From: Chloroflexota bacterium
GTDB taxonomy: Bacteria; Vulcanimicrobiota; JAMCWD01
DNA: 64,000 nt
Assembly: GCA_023475345.1 (NCBI GenBank)
Contig: JAMCWD010000036.1
Location: 1 to 64,000, forward strand
Direction: 5' to 3'
The notes below the pieces were generated by a model. The model had not been told where the DNA came from. It was given only the letters and a program-made list of their open reading frames with translations, and did no database searches. Shown here in pieces: positions 26,227 to 34,913 of the stretch. The translations under genes were made by a program, and so were the position numbers. Every line of letters starts with the position of its first letter. The first letter of the stretch is position 1.

Positions 26227-26354
26227 AATTTAAAAACTCTAATGTTAATTTGAGGAATATTAGATATAAAATCAAACTCCCCTTCATTTATAAACATAAG
26301 GTATAAAATCAGCGCCGTCCCATAAGAAACATGGTAACGGCTCCGCGCAGTGTG

Positions 26355-29300
26355 TCAGTCCTTCTTTCCCCGCAGGTAGTCGATCATCGGCCCTGTAACA
26401 AGCGGGACGACGTCGCCTATCATGTAAGGCATCAGGTTATCCATCACTTTCGGCATAAGCTCCGGCATCTGCTCTGCCATGTAATCCGGCATGGGGATCA
26501 GGCCTGCGACACGCTCCAGCATCGTCGGCATCAGCTTCGGCATCATCATGGGAAGCAGCCTGGGGAAAAGCACAGGGAACATGGGCTTCATCAATTCAAG
26601 CGCACCGGGGATCTTTCCCATAAGCCTCATCATAGGCCCCATCCCGAACGGCATGGCGTCTATTATTTCGGGCCACATCGTCCCCATCAGTTTTGCAAAA
26701 CCCTCCGGCGTCATGAGAGCGATCATGGCTTCGAAAACGGCCCACTGCCTTTTGACTTCCGGGTTAGGGTCGGGGAAATCGTATCCCAGGGCGGATGACG
26801 CGAACCTTGCAAGGTCCACCACCTCGACCGGGACGCCCTTCTTATCGGCGCTGACGCGGAGTTGGAACTGGCAGCACGGGCAGAGCGCAATACATTTCGA
26901 AGCGCCTGCTTCCACTGCCTCATCCAGGCGCGTTTTCCCGATATCCGCCGCAACAGGCGGCTCCTTGATCAGCGTCAGGACGCTGCCGCAGCAAAGGCCT
27001 CCGTCCCTGTTATGGTCCATCTCGACGAGGTTTACGCCTGGTATGGCTTTTATAAGATCCCGCGGCGGCTCGTAAACACCCGATACCCTCCCGATATGGC
27101 ACGAATCATGCCATGTAACGTTCACCGTCCCGCCGCCCTTGTCGGGGAATTTGAATTCGCCTGATTTTATCCTGTCGGAAAGAACCTCGCTGTAGTGTTT
27201 TACGCCGATGCCGTAATCGATGCCCGTCTTCCCGGCCCATTCGGGATAAATATGGCGCCACATCATATCGCAGGCGGGGCACGAGGTGATGACGGTATCG
27301 GCTCCCGCGTCCTTCACGGCCTGGATGTTTCTTATCATGATTTCCTTGAAAACGTCCCACTTCCCGGCGACGAGCATCGGCGTGCCGCAGCAGTTCTCCT
27401 TTTCTCCGAGGTATGTGAAATCCACCCCGGCCTCGTCAAGCAGGCGGACACTCGCCATCCCGATATCTTCTTCGATATAACTGGCGGTACAACCGGCGAA
27501 ATAGACGGATTTCGCTTTGTGTCCGGGGCCGTGTTTTTCCTTGAGGTCGGCGGGGAACCACGCCGTGCGGTCTTTCCTGTAGCCTGCCCAGATATTGCCT
27601 TCTTTTTTCAGGGCTTCGGCCATCATCTCGAACGGCGGGAAAGTCATTTTCTTTTCGTCATCGACGAGTTTCCCGCGTATCTTCATCCACGAGGTTTCTA
27701 TGGGGAGGTCGGCGGAGCATCGCAGGTTGCAGACTTCGCACGTAGTGCAGACGAGGAACGTATCGACAGCCGCCTGGTTCCACTCTTCACGCCCTTCCAT
27801 GTACTCTCTGAGCCAGTACCACTTGCCGCGCGGAGACTGGCTTTCCCAGCCTCTGCCGTAATACTGGTCGCAGTCTTCGACGCAATACCCGCACTGGGAG
27901 CAGCCGTACGCGTACCATGCGACATCTGCAGGGATATCGCGGACAGGCCGGAGCGGACGCTCCCCGATCTTCGTTATGACGTGGTTTCCGAATGGCCTTA
28001 TGACAGGCTCGAAGAGGCATCCCAGCGCTATGCCGAGGCTCATCAGCCCTTTATCTACAACCTTGCCTGGGTTGAAAATCCCCTTCGGGTCGTACTTCTT
28101 CTTGAACTCTTTCAGCCTTTTGACCCGCTCCTTCCCCATGACAAGCTCCGCCCGGCTTGCGAAATACAGGCCTGTGGAATACGGCCTCCCGCCGTGGTTT
28201 CGAGCTATCTTCATTATCGTGAGGACAAGGGGGAAGACCATGTTATATGTGAACTTCCTCTGGTCGCTTGGGATGAAGCCGAGCAGTACCACCTCCGGCC
28301 TGCCGTCCTTGCTTTCCCTTATCACCACGCCTTCCTTGACGACCGGCTGGTTGACTTTGTTTTCGATAGCGTCCATGACGTTACCGAGTTCCGAAAGCGG
28401 GATGACGACCTCCGCAGGCACGAGGCTTGGGCCGAGCCTTTTTACCACCATCAGCTTGAACCGGTGCTGCCACTCGTGCCGGGCGATCCTGTCGCTTAAG
28501 ATCTCCGCCTCGCAAATTCTTATTATCCTGTCGAGACCTTCGATTACGGCCTGTTTATCGGCTGTGCGGTACGCGATGGAGATTATATAAGCCGAAGGCA
28601 GAAGCACGCGCTCCTCGGCAGGGTGCCCGTGATGATCGCGAAGAGGCGCCCTGTTTTTCAACTCGGCCATGCGGGGGTTTATAAAGACCAGCGACCATAT
28701 AGGCAGCCTGTCTTCGATAATCGATTCCAGAAGCTTCTGGAGGTCATGCGGGTCGGGGCAGCCGATTGCCATGAAATCAAGATCTTCGAGGACCTGTACT
28801 TTCATCGTAACCTCGCTTATGAGACCTGTAATGCCCTCGGCTTCGGACACCATGTCCAGGTCTTTCCCTGAAAATTCCTCAACGGAGCCGTCGGGCAGGA
28901 CGACCCGCGCGCTGACAACGTTATCTCTGAACCAGCCCGATTCATAAGAGCCGATGCCCGCGCCGCCCTGTGCAAGCCAGCCCCCGACGGTGGAGGAAGG
29001 GAAGCTAGTCGGGTAAAGCTTCAAAGCAAGGCCCTGCTTGCCCAGCGCCCTTTCAAGCTTTTCCCACATCGCGCCAGGTTGGACCGCTGCGGTCATTCGG
29101 CCGGGATCGATTTTTACGATTTTGTTCATCCTGAAAAAATCGACGACGAGGCCTTTCTTAACCGGCAGTACCCCGCCGTAGCCTGAAGACGCCTTCCCGC
29201 GGGGGGTGATGTGGATACCGTTTTCAACCGCCCAGCGGACTATATCGACAAGCTCATTCTCGTTTTCCGGCTGGACGACGGCATCCGGCGTGGTATCTCC

Positions 29301-29426
29301 CACCAGCGGCTTGAAAAGGGTCGGCATCGCGGCTATATCGTGACCGTATAATTTCCGCTCGGTTTTGTTGAAGTTCACCCTGTCGCCGAATTTTTCTTCC
29401 AGGAATTTTCTTTGAAGAGCGTTCAT
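26355..29426 (-). CDS. FAD/Fe-S/CCG oxidoreductase with Met-rich tail
   Basis: The 1023-residue product joins an FAD-linked oxidase (FAD_binding_4 at about 40-190, with GWLAQGGAGIGSYESG; C-terminal cap to about 450, ending FNPGKVVDKG) to a GlpC-like half. That half has two 4Fe-4S motifs, CSQCGYCVEDC near 525 and CTTCEVCNLRC near 573, and two CCG domains (KENCCGTPM near 695; GGLCCGSV with CPCCQFQL near 820-865). Such fusions oxidise 2-hydroxyacids such as lactate or glycolate and pass electrons to Fe-S carriers. The last 120 residues hold about 24 methionines in MP-rich repeats (PRLLPMMMPKLMPTM), which I do not recognise. GGAGGAGAT precedes the ATG. It is last in the ArsR-ferredoxin operon. 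Confidence 0.82.
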   Translation of the reverse strand: MNALQRKFLEEKFGDRVNFNKTERKLYGHDIAAMPTLFKPLVGDTTPDAVVQPENENELVDIVRWAVENGIHITPRGKASSGYGGVLPVKKGLVVDFFRMNKIVKIDPGRMTAAVQPGAMWEKLERALGKQGLALKLYPTSFPSSTVGGWLAQGGAGIGSYESGWFRDNVVSARVVLPDGSVEEFSGKDLDMVSEAEGITGLISEVTMKVQVLEDLDFMAIGCPDPHDLQKLLESIIEDRLPIWSLVFINPRMAELKNRAPLRDHHGHPAEERVLLPSAYIISIAYRTADKQAVIEGLDRIIRICEAEILSDRIARHEWQHRFKLMVVKRLGPSLVPAEVVIPLSELGNVMDAIENKVNQPVVKEGVVIRESKDGRPEVVLLGFIPSDQRKFTYNMVFPLVLTIMKIARNHGGRPYSTGLYFASRAELVMGKERVKRLKEFKKKYDPKGIFNPGKVVDKGLMSLGIALGCLFEPVIRPFGNHVITKIGERPLRPVRDIPADVAWYAYGCSQCGYCVEDCDQYYGRGWESQSPRGKWYWLREYMEGREEWNQAAVDTFLVCTTCEVCNLRCSADLPIETSWMKIRGKLVDDEKKMTFPPFEMMAEALKKEGNIWAGYRKDRTAWFPADLKEKHGPGHKAKSVYFAGCTASYIEEDIGMASVRLLDEAGVDFTYLGEKENCCGTPMLVAGKWDVFKEIMIRNIQAVKDAGADTVITSCPACDMMWRHIYPEWAGKTGIDYGIGVKHYSEVLSDRIKSGEFKFPDKGGGTVNVTWHDSCHIGRVSGVYEPPRDLIKAIPGVNLVEMDHNRDGGLCCGSVLTLIKEPPVAADIGKTRLDEAVEAGASKCIALCPCCQFQLRVSADKKGVPVEVVDLARFASSALGYDFPDPNPEVKRQWAVFEAMIALMTPEGFAKLMGTMWPEIIDAMPFGMGPMMRLMGKIPGALELMKPMFPVLFPRLLPMMMPKLMPTMLERVAGLIPMPDYMAEQMPELMPKVMDNLMPYMIGDVVPLVTGPMIDYLRGKKD

Positions 29427-29465
29427 ATTTTATCTCCTCCAACCCGTAACGCCGGGACGGGATAT

Positions 29466-29648
29466 TTATTTACCTTCGCTTATGGCTCCCATCGGGCAAA
29501 AGGCGGTACACTTCAAACACCCGATACACTTTTCCTCATCAACACGCGGCAGATCGAAGCCCTTCTGGGTAATCGCGCCCGCGGGACAGACCTTTATCGC
29601 AGGGCATCTATGGTTCTGGGGACATCTCTTTTTCTCGACTTTCAGCAT
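29466..29648 (-). CDS. Small 2[4Fe-4S]-type ferredoxin
   Basis: The 60-residue protein has a first cluster motif of unusual spacing, CPQNHRCPAIKVCPAGAI (C-x5-C-x5-CP), and a normal second motif, CIGCLKCTAFCP. The two could carry two [4Fe-4S] clusters, the first perhaps in modified form because one cysteine of the usual CxxCxxC set is missing. It is a soluble electron carrier and the obvious partner of the adjacent FAD/Fe-S/CCG oxidoreductase, 39 bases downstream. CGGAGGAAC lies just before the ATG. Co-transcription with the ArsR-type gene upstream is likely. Length is normal for a bacterial ferredoxin. Confidence 0.85.
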   Translation of the reverse strand: MLKVEKKRCPQNHRCPAIKVCPAGAITQKGFDLPRVDEEKCIGCLKCTAFCPMGAISEGK

Positions 29649-29696
29649 CGCGGTTCCTCCGGTTTATATTTTTACTTATCAGTACAGATTCAAAAA

Positions 29697-29966
29697 TCAA
29701 AAAATGGCTTCGAATATTTTTTTTACCAGGGGGCTGGCGACCCTGTAGCAGATCTGGTTGCCCTTTCTGAAGCCTTCTATAACGCCCTGGGATTTAAGGA
29801 TCGTAATATGCTGGGAAACGGTGGGCTGGGGTTTCCCAAGCTTCTCAACGATGGTGGAAACATTACACTCATGTTTCCTGAGCAGCCCCTGTACTATCTG
29901 AAGCCTTACGGGGTGTGCAAGGGCTTTAAATAAGGCCGCCAGGGTTTCCGGAGTATTTTTCTTCAA
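29697..29966 (-). CDS. ArsR-family transcriptional regulator
   Basis: The 89-residue winged-helix protein has the ArsR order: LAALFKALAHPVRLQIVQGLL near residue 6, then CNVSTIVEKLGKPQPTVSQHITILKSQGVI, the recognition helix, and a GNQICYRV wing. There is no CxCxxC metal box on the DNA-binding helix; the one cysteine before it and one in the wing might form a thiol or redox sensor. I start it at the TTG at 29966 because AGAGGTGAG precedes it; an ATG at 30005 would place the operator inside the coding region. It lies upstream of the ferredoxin and oxidoreductase genes and probably represses them. Confidence 0.8.
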   Translation of the reverse strand: MKKNTPETLAALFKALAHPVRLQIVQGLLRKHECNVSTIVEKLGKPQPTVSQHITILKSQGVIEGFRKGNQICYRVASPLVKKIFEAIF

Positions 29967-29994
29967 ATTGCTCACCTCTATATCATTATATATG

Positions 29995-30016
29995 TATATT
30001 AGCATATACTAATATA
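29995..30016. promoter_or_regulatory. Inverted-repeat operator before the ArsR-type gene
   Basis: TATATTAG (29995-30002) and CTAATATA (30009-30016) are perfect complements separated by six bases. A 22-bp AT-rich palindrome of this kind is the usual target of ArsR dimers. It lies about 30 bases upstream of the TTG start of the regulator, where a promoter would be, implying autoregulation of the three-gene operon. Confidence 0.7.
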
Positions 30017-30069
30017 CCTGTCAACGGACTGGCGCTCTTTTCATGTTTGCCGATCCGATTTTGAACATC

Positions 30070-30190
30070 CTGTGAGCCTGTGCAATTCAATGTAGAGTTT
30101 ACCTTACGCGACAACCCCCGTGCCCCCTTTTTGACCTTTACAAATGGGGATTTGTTTCGATGTCCCGGTTAGTTGTAGTAGAAGTTACTC
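30070..30190. repeat. Divergent copy of the 125-bp intergenic repeat
   Basis: CTGTGCAATT, then GCGACAACCCCCGTGCCCCC, then GGGATTTGTTTCGAT in this order match the better-preserved copies at 40218-40345 and 54354-54476. The right-hand part has diverged. Confidence 0.45.
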
Positions 30191-30194
30191 GCCG

Positions 30195-30653
30195 TTACGC
30201 GGCAGGCTTTGCCCTTTCGATGGCTTCTTTCCAGTTTTCGGGGTCAGGCATGGCCCATGCTATCGAATCTTCTCCTTCATCGGAGATATATTCGACACAG
30301 AGGAGAGGGCGGAATATGGTCTTGCCCAGGAAGCTCTTTGGAAAGGTTATCGATTTTATATTTTTTAAGGGGATTGAGATCTCCATCCCGGTTATTCCCT
30401 GGAAAAACCACAACTCGTTACGGGTCAGTACAAGGGCGCCGTTGCCTCTTAACTGCCCGACGCCTTTGGATTTCCGGCCGAAAAAATTCGCTCCGTAATA
30501 TCTAAGGATGATATCTTCTTCGTTAAATTTTTCTTCCACTTTTTGCCGGAGCTTTTTTTTGAAATGTGCAAACCCGAATCGCAAAAGCAAAAACAGTACT
30601 ATAACCCACAATAATGACAGCGCTATTATTTTAAAAACAAAAATCAAGACCAC
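30195..30653 (-). CDS. Membrane protein with PH-like domain
   Basis: This 152-residue protein has one N-terminal membrane helix (VLIFVFKIIALSLLWVIVLF) and a cytoplasmic domain from about residue 45. Its ILRYYGANFFG, GNGALVLTRNELWFFQG and ISIPLKNIKSITFPKS strands look like a bacterial PH/GRAM-type beta barrel, a fold that binds lipids or proteins. The GTG start overlaps the preceding gene's stop by ten bases, so it is coupled to the zinc-ribbon membrane protein. No catalytic residues are evident. Function unknown. Confidence 0.6.
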   Translation of the reverse strand: MVLIFVFKIIALSLLWVIVLFLLLRFGFAHFKKKLRQKVEEKFNEEDIILRYYGANFFGRKSKGVGQLRGNGALVLTRNELWFFQGITGMEISIPLKNIKSITFPKSFLGKTIFRPLLCVEYISDEGEDSIAWAMPDPENWKEAIERAKPAA

Positions 30654-31174
30654 TCACTTTTATCGGTATCGATTTCAGCGTCAATCGGCGCAGTCTCCGG
30701 AAGCGCCAGCTTTTTAGTCGCCGAGTTCAGCCACAGCAAATATGCAAATACAAAGATATAAACAATGATCATGGGTATAATAAGCTTCCCGACTAACAGC
30801 GGCACTATTACATTGAAGAAAAACGCGCCTCCGAAAACCACCCAGATCAGGCCCTTGATTTTACGACTCTGCCAGGGAGCACCCGCCCTATAAATAAGCA
30901 CAATGGTGTAAATTAACAACACAGCCCAGGCCGCCTCCAGCAAAAAACCAAAATAATTTTCGCCGGTTATCCCTTTTTGGTTCACAATCGTAAATATCAT
31001 CAGCAAAAATGTCATCACTACGCCGATTATGCATATATCGGCGACCGACCTGTAGTGGATACGCAGGTTGGTATTTTTGGAAGTACAACCGGGGCAGACC
31101 CACGATTCTCTCGTTTTCAAGTCCGGCTCGAAAGTCTCGCTACAATTCCCGCATTTAATTTTTACTTCGTCCAT
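30644..31174 (-). CDS. Zinc-ribbon polytopic membrane protein
   Basis: The 176-residue protein begins with a zinc ribbon, CGNCSETF and CPGCTSKN (residues 8-33). Four probable membrane helices follow (ICIIGVVMTFLLMIFTIV, FGFLLEAAWAVLLIYTIVLI, VVFGGAFFFNVIVPLLV, IPMIIVYIFVFAYLLWL). The topology is typical of small DUF membrane proteins with an N-terminal metal site. I chose the ATG at 31174 because GGAGGTTGAT precedes it, over the ATG four codons upstream. It is transcribed together with the PH-like protein, opposite to the carbamoyltransferase gene. Function unknown. Confidence 0.6.
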   Translation of the reverse strand: MDEVKIKCGNCSETFEPDLKTRESWVCPGCTSKNTNLRIHYRSVADICIIGVVMTFLLMIFTIVNQKGITGENYFGFLLEAAWAVLLIYTIVLIYRAGAPWQSRKIKGLIWVVFGGAFFFNVIVPLLVGKLIIPMIIVYIFVFAYLLWLNSATKKLALPETAPIDAEIDTDKSEWS

Positions 31175-31343
31175 ATCAACCTCCATTTATATAATGATAT
31201 ACTGAATTCAACGATGATTTTCCTTTATCGCGTTCATGATGCGGCTCCCTTTCAGGAGGATATTGTTCCTCCGCCAGCAAAAGAAATACCATGTTTTTTC
31301 CGCCTGCGCGCAAATTTTATTCCATTCGTCTTCAGGAGCGGTT

Positions 31344-33041
31344 ATGATCCTCGGGATCTGGGACGGTCATGATGCAGGCGCATGCCTGATAGAAGGCGGT
31401 TCCATAGTCTTTGCAGTTAACGAGGAACGCTTCACGCGAAGGAAGCTGGAAATCGGCTTCCCGGCAAATTCAATCGAACATTGCCTGGAGTTTTCAGGCA
31501 ATGATGCAGGCGGCATCGAAGCGGTTTCCGTCTCGACAAGCGATATCTCCAAAACGATGGGCCGCATGTTCCCATTTACAGTAGAGCGCCATTACCTTTT
31601 CAGGAGGAGGCTCCGGGGGCTGCCGTTTCCCGGGCTTCATAAAAAATTCAAACTCTGGGTAACCGCCTTCGGCCCGAACGGCCTGACAGAATTTTTATCT
31701 AAGAAATTAATCAGGGCCGGACTCAAAAAATTCGGGCTGCATCAAAAGCCCCTTTATATAACCGACCATCACCGTGCCCATGCCTGCTGCGCGTCGTTTT
31801 GCAGCCCGTTCGATGCGGCGACGGTCATCACGATGGACGGCCTGGGAGACGGGGCCTCAGGCACGGTATCGAAATTTGAAAACGGGAAGCTTGAAGAGAT
31901 AAGCCGCATCTCATCGCGTGATTCGCTGGGCGTATTTTTCGAGCAGGTAACTTTTCTGCTCGGCATGAGAGAGCTTGAGGACGAAGGGAAAGTGATGGCG
32001 CTTGCCGATTACTCACTTCCCGTCCCGCCCGAAAAAAATCCCCTGATGAATTTGTTCGAGGTTGACGGGCTTAAGATAAAGGCAAGGCTATCTTCTCTGA
32101 AGATGTTCGGTTACCTGAAAGAAATTTTGTGGAAAACGCCGTTTGAGCAGTTCGCCAGGATGGCCCAGGACACGCTCCAGGAAAAGGGCGCCCTGCTTGC
32201 CTCCAACGCCGTCAAAGCGACGGGCATACCGAATATATGCATGGCGGGCGGGATCTTTGCAAATGTCAAGCTCAACATGTTGATAAGGAAACTGCCCGAT
32301 ATAAAAGGATGGTTCGTGTTCCCACAGATGGGAGACGGAGGCCTTGCGCTGGGAGCCGCGGCGTCCGTCAATTACAATCTCCACGGGATCTCCCGCATCC
32401 CGATGCCCGGCGTATTTACCGGCTTACAATACAACGATGACGAAATAGAAGCCGCCCTCAAAAAATCGGGTCTGAAATTTAACCGGGAACCCGACATATC
32501 TTTAGCCGCGGCAAGGCTCATAGCCGACGGCAAAATTGTTTTATGGTTCCGGGGGAAGTCCGAATACGGCCCCAGGGCGCTCGGGCACAGGTCTATCCTT
32601 GCCCCGCCGTATTCGCTTGAAATCAAGGATTTGCTCAACCTGAAGCTCAAGCGGAGGTCATGGTTTCAGCCGTTCTGCCCGTCCATCCTGGAGGAAGATG
32701 CGCCTTCGATCTTCGAAGATTACGACGGCTCCCAGTCCCCCTTCATGACGATGGCGTACATGATGAAACCGGAATACAGGGACAAACTGCCTGCGGTCAT
32801 TTCCATCGACGGCTCATGCCGGCCCCAGGTTGTCGGGCCTGATGACGACACTGCTTTCCGCACCCTCCTGGAAAATGTGAAGAAGTTTACAGGGACCGGT
32901 TGTATTCTAAATACCAGTTTCAACAGGCACGGCGAGCCTCTTGTCGAAACACCCGAAGACGCGGTAAAAACAATGACCGGTTGTAATTTCCCGTACATGG
33001 CGATAGGTGATTTCATGTTGTACGGGGAGGGAGCCGGTTAA
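31344..33041 (+). CDS. NodU/CmcH-family carbamoyltransferase
   Basis: This 565-residue enzyme transfers a carbamoyl group from carbamoyl phosphate, through an adenylate, to a sugar or antibiotic hydroxyl. The family's N-terminal Kae1-like fold is shown by MILGIWDGHDAGACLIEGG, TDHHRAHACCASFCSPF near residue 138 (metal-binding histidines) and TMDGLGDGASG near 163. The conserved MAGGIFANVKLN near 300 and RGKSEYGPRALGHRS near 404 complete it. The start at 31344 follows AGGAG at 31333-31337; upstream in-frame codons are not needed. It is first in a four-gene plus-strand run with GT2, radical SAM and polytopic transferase genes, so the acceptor is probably a glycan. O-carbamoylation of a sugar is the best guess. 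Confidence 0.88.
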   Translation: MILGIWDGHDAGACLIEGGSIVFAVNEERFTRRKLEIGFPANSIEHCLEFSGNDAGGIEAVSVSTSDISKTMGRMFPFTVERHYLFRRRLRGLPFPGLHKKFKLWVTAFGPNGLTEFLSKKLIRAGLKKFGLHQKPLYITDHHRAHACCASFCSPFDAATVITMDGLGDGASGTVSKFENGKLEEISRISSRDSLGVFFEQVTFLLGMRELEDEGKVMALADYSLPVPPEKNPLMNLFEVDGLKIKARLSSLKMFGYLKEILWKTPFEQFARMAQDTLQEKGALLASNAVKATGIPNICMAGGIFANVKLNMLIRKLPDIKGWFVFPQMGDGGLALGAAASVNYNLHGISRIPMPGVFTGLQYNDDEIEAALKKSGLKFNREPDISLAAARLIADGKIVLWFRGKSEYGPRALGHRSILAPPYSLEIKDLLNLKLKRRSWFQPFCPSILEEDAPSIFEDYDGSQSPFMTMAYMMKPEYRDKLPAVISIDGSCRPQVVGPDDDTAFRTLLENVKKFTGTGCILNTSFNRHGEPLVETPEDAVKTMTGCNFPYMAIGDFMLYGEGAG

Positions 33042-33767
33042 ATGCGATCAATTGATTCGGCGGCCGATATGGAAGACTTGAAAAAAGAAAAAATATCGAT
33101 CATCATCCCGACTTTAAACGAGGCGGAAAACCTCCCTTTTGTTTTCGGCGACATACTCCGCGTTATGAAAAATTCCGATTACCCGTGGTTCGAGATCCTG
33201 GTGATCGACGGCGGGTCAAAAGACCGCACAGTTGAGACGTCGAAGAAGTTCGGGGCAAAAGTCGTCCGCCATGAAGGGGGGAAAGGCTCGGCCCTCAGGA
33301 GAGGCATGGAGGAAGCAGAGGGCGATATCATTATCACAATGGACGCCGACTGCTCCAATGTTGCGGAAGAGATCCTCCTCCTGATAAAAGGGATTGAAGA
33401 CGGGCACGATGTCTGCATGGGATCGAGGTTCATGCCGGGCGGCAAAAGCGATGACATATCGTTAATCCGCAAAACAGGCAACAAATTTTTTGTTTCGCTT
33501 GTCAACTTTTTCTGGAAAACGAATTACACCGACCTCTGCTACGGCTACCGCAGCTTCAGGCGGAGTTGTATTTCAAAATTAAAAACAAGCACTGACGGCT
33601 TCGGCATAGAAACCGAAATAGCGATACTGGCGGCAAGAAACAAATTGAATGTTATCGAGATACCTAGCTTTGAAAAAAAGAGGCGGCACGGGAGCGGGAA
33701 ACTGAGGACTTTGCGCGACGGCCATATAATCCTGATGACAATTATAAGAGAGCTTTTCAGAAAATAA
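33042..33767 (+). CDS. GT2 glycosyltransferase, DPM1-like
   Basis: This 241-residue GT-A enzyme resembles dolichol-phosphate mannose synthase-type transferases. It has ISIIIPTLNEAENLPFVFGD at residues 17-36, ILVIDGGSKDRTVETSKKFG, GKGSALRRGMEEAEGDIIIT and the metal-binding MDADCSN near 103, then MGSRFMPGG. It lacks the two C-terminal membrane helices of some relatives. Such enzymes charge polyprenyl phosphate with a sugar for later transfer across the membrane, which fits the polytopic transferase three genes on. The ATG follows the carbamoyltransferase stop with no gap (TAAATG), preceded by GGGGAGGG. The sugar is unknown. Confidence 0.84.
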   Translation: MRSIDSAADMEDLKKEKISIIIPTLNEAENLPFVFGDILRVMKNSDYPWFEILVIDGGSKDRTVETSKKFGAKVVRHEGGKGSALRRGMEEAEGDIIITMDADCSNVAEEILLLIKGIEDGHDVCMGSRFMPGGKSDDISLIRKTGNKFFVSLVNFFWKTNYTDLCYGYRSFRRSCISKLKTSTDGFGIETEIAILAARNKLNVIEIPSFEKKRRHGSGKLRTLRDGHIILMTIIRELFRK

Positions 33768-33768
33768 A

Positions 33769-34836
33769 ATGCCTCCGCTTGAAAAATTATTACTGAGGAC
33801 AATCAAGGCGGGGATGGGGTTCCATTCCCCGTTCCAGTTGAATTTCGCGGTTACATATAAATGCCCGCTTCGTTGTAGGAACTGCTTTATCTGGAAGCGG
33901 CCGGGGAAAGGCGAGCTTTCGCTTGACGAGATAAAAAAATTTGCCGCAGGCCTGAAAAATATTTACTGGCTCAGGCTGACAGGCGGCGAGCCTTTTCTGC
34001 GCCCGGATTTCGCCGGTATCGCCGGGGCTTTCTGTGAAGCGCTGCCCGGCCTGTACCTCGTATCGGCGCCGACAAGCGGATTCGATCCCGAAAGGATTGA
34101 AGCCGATACCAAAAAGATCCTGTCGTTCATGAGATCGAGATTCGTTGTTACCGTGAGCCTCGACGGCGTCGAGGAAGTCCACGACATGCTGAGAGGCTCC
34201 GCCGGAAGCCGTTCCAACGCCATAGATACATACGGCAGGCTGAAAAAGCTTGAAGCCGGTCATCCGAATTTCAAAACGCTTTTCGGATATACCATCCAGC
34301 CGGAAAATATTTTTCAATTTAAAAAGACGCTGGATGAGGTCAAAGAAATTTTCCCGGAAATCTCCGTCAACGATTTTCACGTCAACCTGGCCCAGAAATC
34401 AGGCGTTTACTACAACAATATGGAAATCGATCTGCCGGACGAATTTTTTAAAAACGCGGGTAAAGAACTGCGCGCCATACTGGAGATGCGCACGCTTACA
34501 ACATCTCCATACTCTTTCATCGAAAACATTTATCTCAAGCTGGGTACCCGGTATGCCCGCACACTGGAATGTCCCATCCCCTGCAACGTGTATAATATAT
34601 CGGCGTTCGTCGATCCTTACGGCGATGTTTATCCCTGCACGGCATTCGACCGGCCCCTGGGAAATTTGAGAGATTATAATTTCGACCTTGCCGAAATTCT
34701 GAGTTCCGCCCGCGCAAAGGACGCCGCAAAAGAAATAAAAGAAAGAAAATGCCCCCAATGCTGGACGCCGTGCGAAGCCCATCAGATGATAGTGAGTCAA
34801 TTCTTAACTTGCCTCATCAGGACTGCTTTCAGTTGA
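33769..34836 (+). CDS. Radical SAM/SPASM enzyme
   Basis: This 355-residue protein has the cluster motif YKCPLRCRNCFIWK near residue 29 and the radical SAM WLRLTGGEPFLRPDFAGI near 66. A C-terminal SPASM region carries cysteines in LECPIPCNVYN, DVYPCTAFDRPLG and KCPQCWTPCEAH. Two auxiliary Fe-S clusters are therefore likely. The family includes peptide and sugar-modifying enzymes; the site between GT2 and a polytopic glycosyltransferase favours a glycan or lipid-linked sugar. It starts one base after the GT2 stop. No precursor peptide is seen nearby, so a RiPP role is less likely. Confidence 0.82.
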   Translation: MPPLEKLLLRTIKAGMGFHSPFQLNFAVTYKCPLRCRNCFIWKRPGKGELSLDEIKKFAAGLKNIYWLRLTGGEPFLRPDFAGIAGAFCEALPGLYLVSAPTSGFDPERIEADTKKILSFMRSRFVVTVSLDGVEEVHDMLRGSAGSRSNAIDTYGRLKKLEAGHPNFKTLFGYTIQPENIFQFKKTLDEVKEIFPEISVNDFHVNLAQKSGVYYNNMEIDLPDEFFKNAGKELRAILEMRTLTTSPYSFIENIYLKLGTRYARTLECPIPCNVYNISAFVDPYGDVYPCTAFDRPLGNLRDYNFDLAEILSSARAKDAAKEIKERKCPQCWTPCEAHQMIVSQFLTCLIRTAFS

Positions 34837-34913
34837 ATTCAATCGACCCTTTTGGGCAAGGATTCGAATACAACGCGGCGAAATCTCCGGGATGCAAATG
34901 CCAGGAGGCATGA

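Noticed and set aside
27195..28499. 434-codon plus-strand open frame
   Set aside because: It lies entirely opposite the FAD/Fe-S/CCG gene and has no family match. It arises from the codon bias of the real gene.
33769..34836. RiPP biosynthesis by the SPASM protein
   Set aside because: I looked for a small precursor frame on both strands around it and saw none with a recognisable leader; glycan context is stronger.
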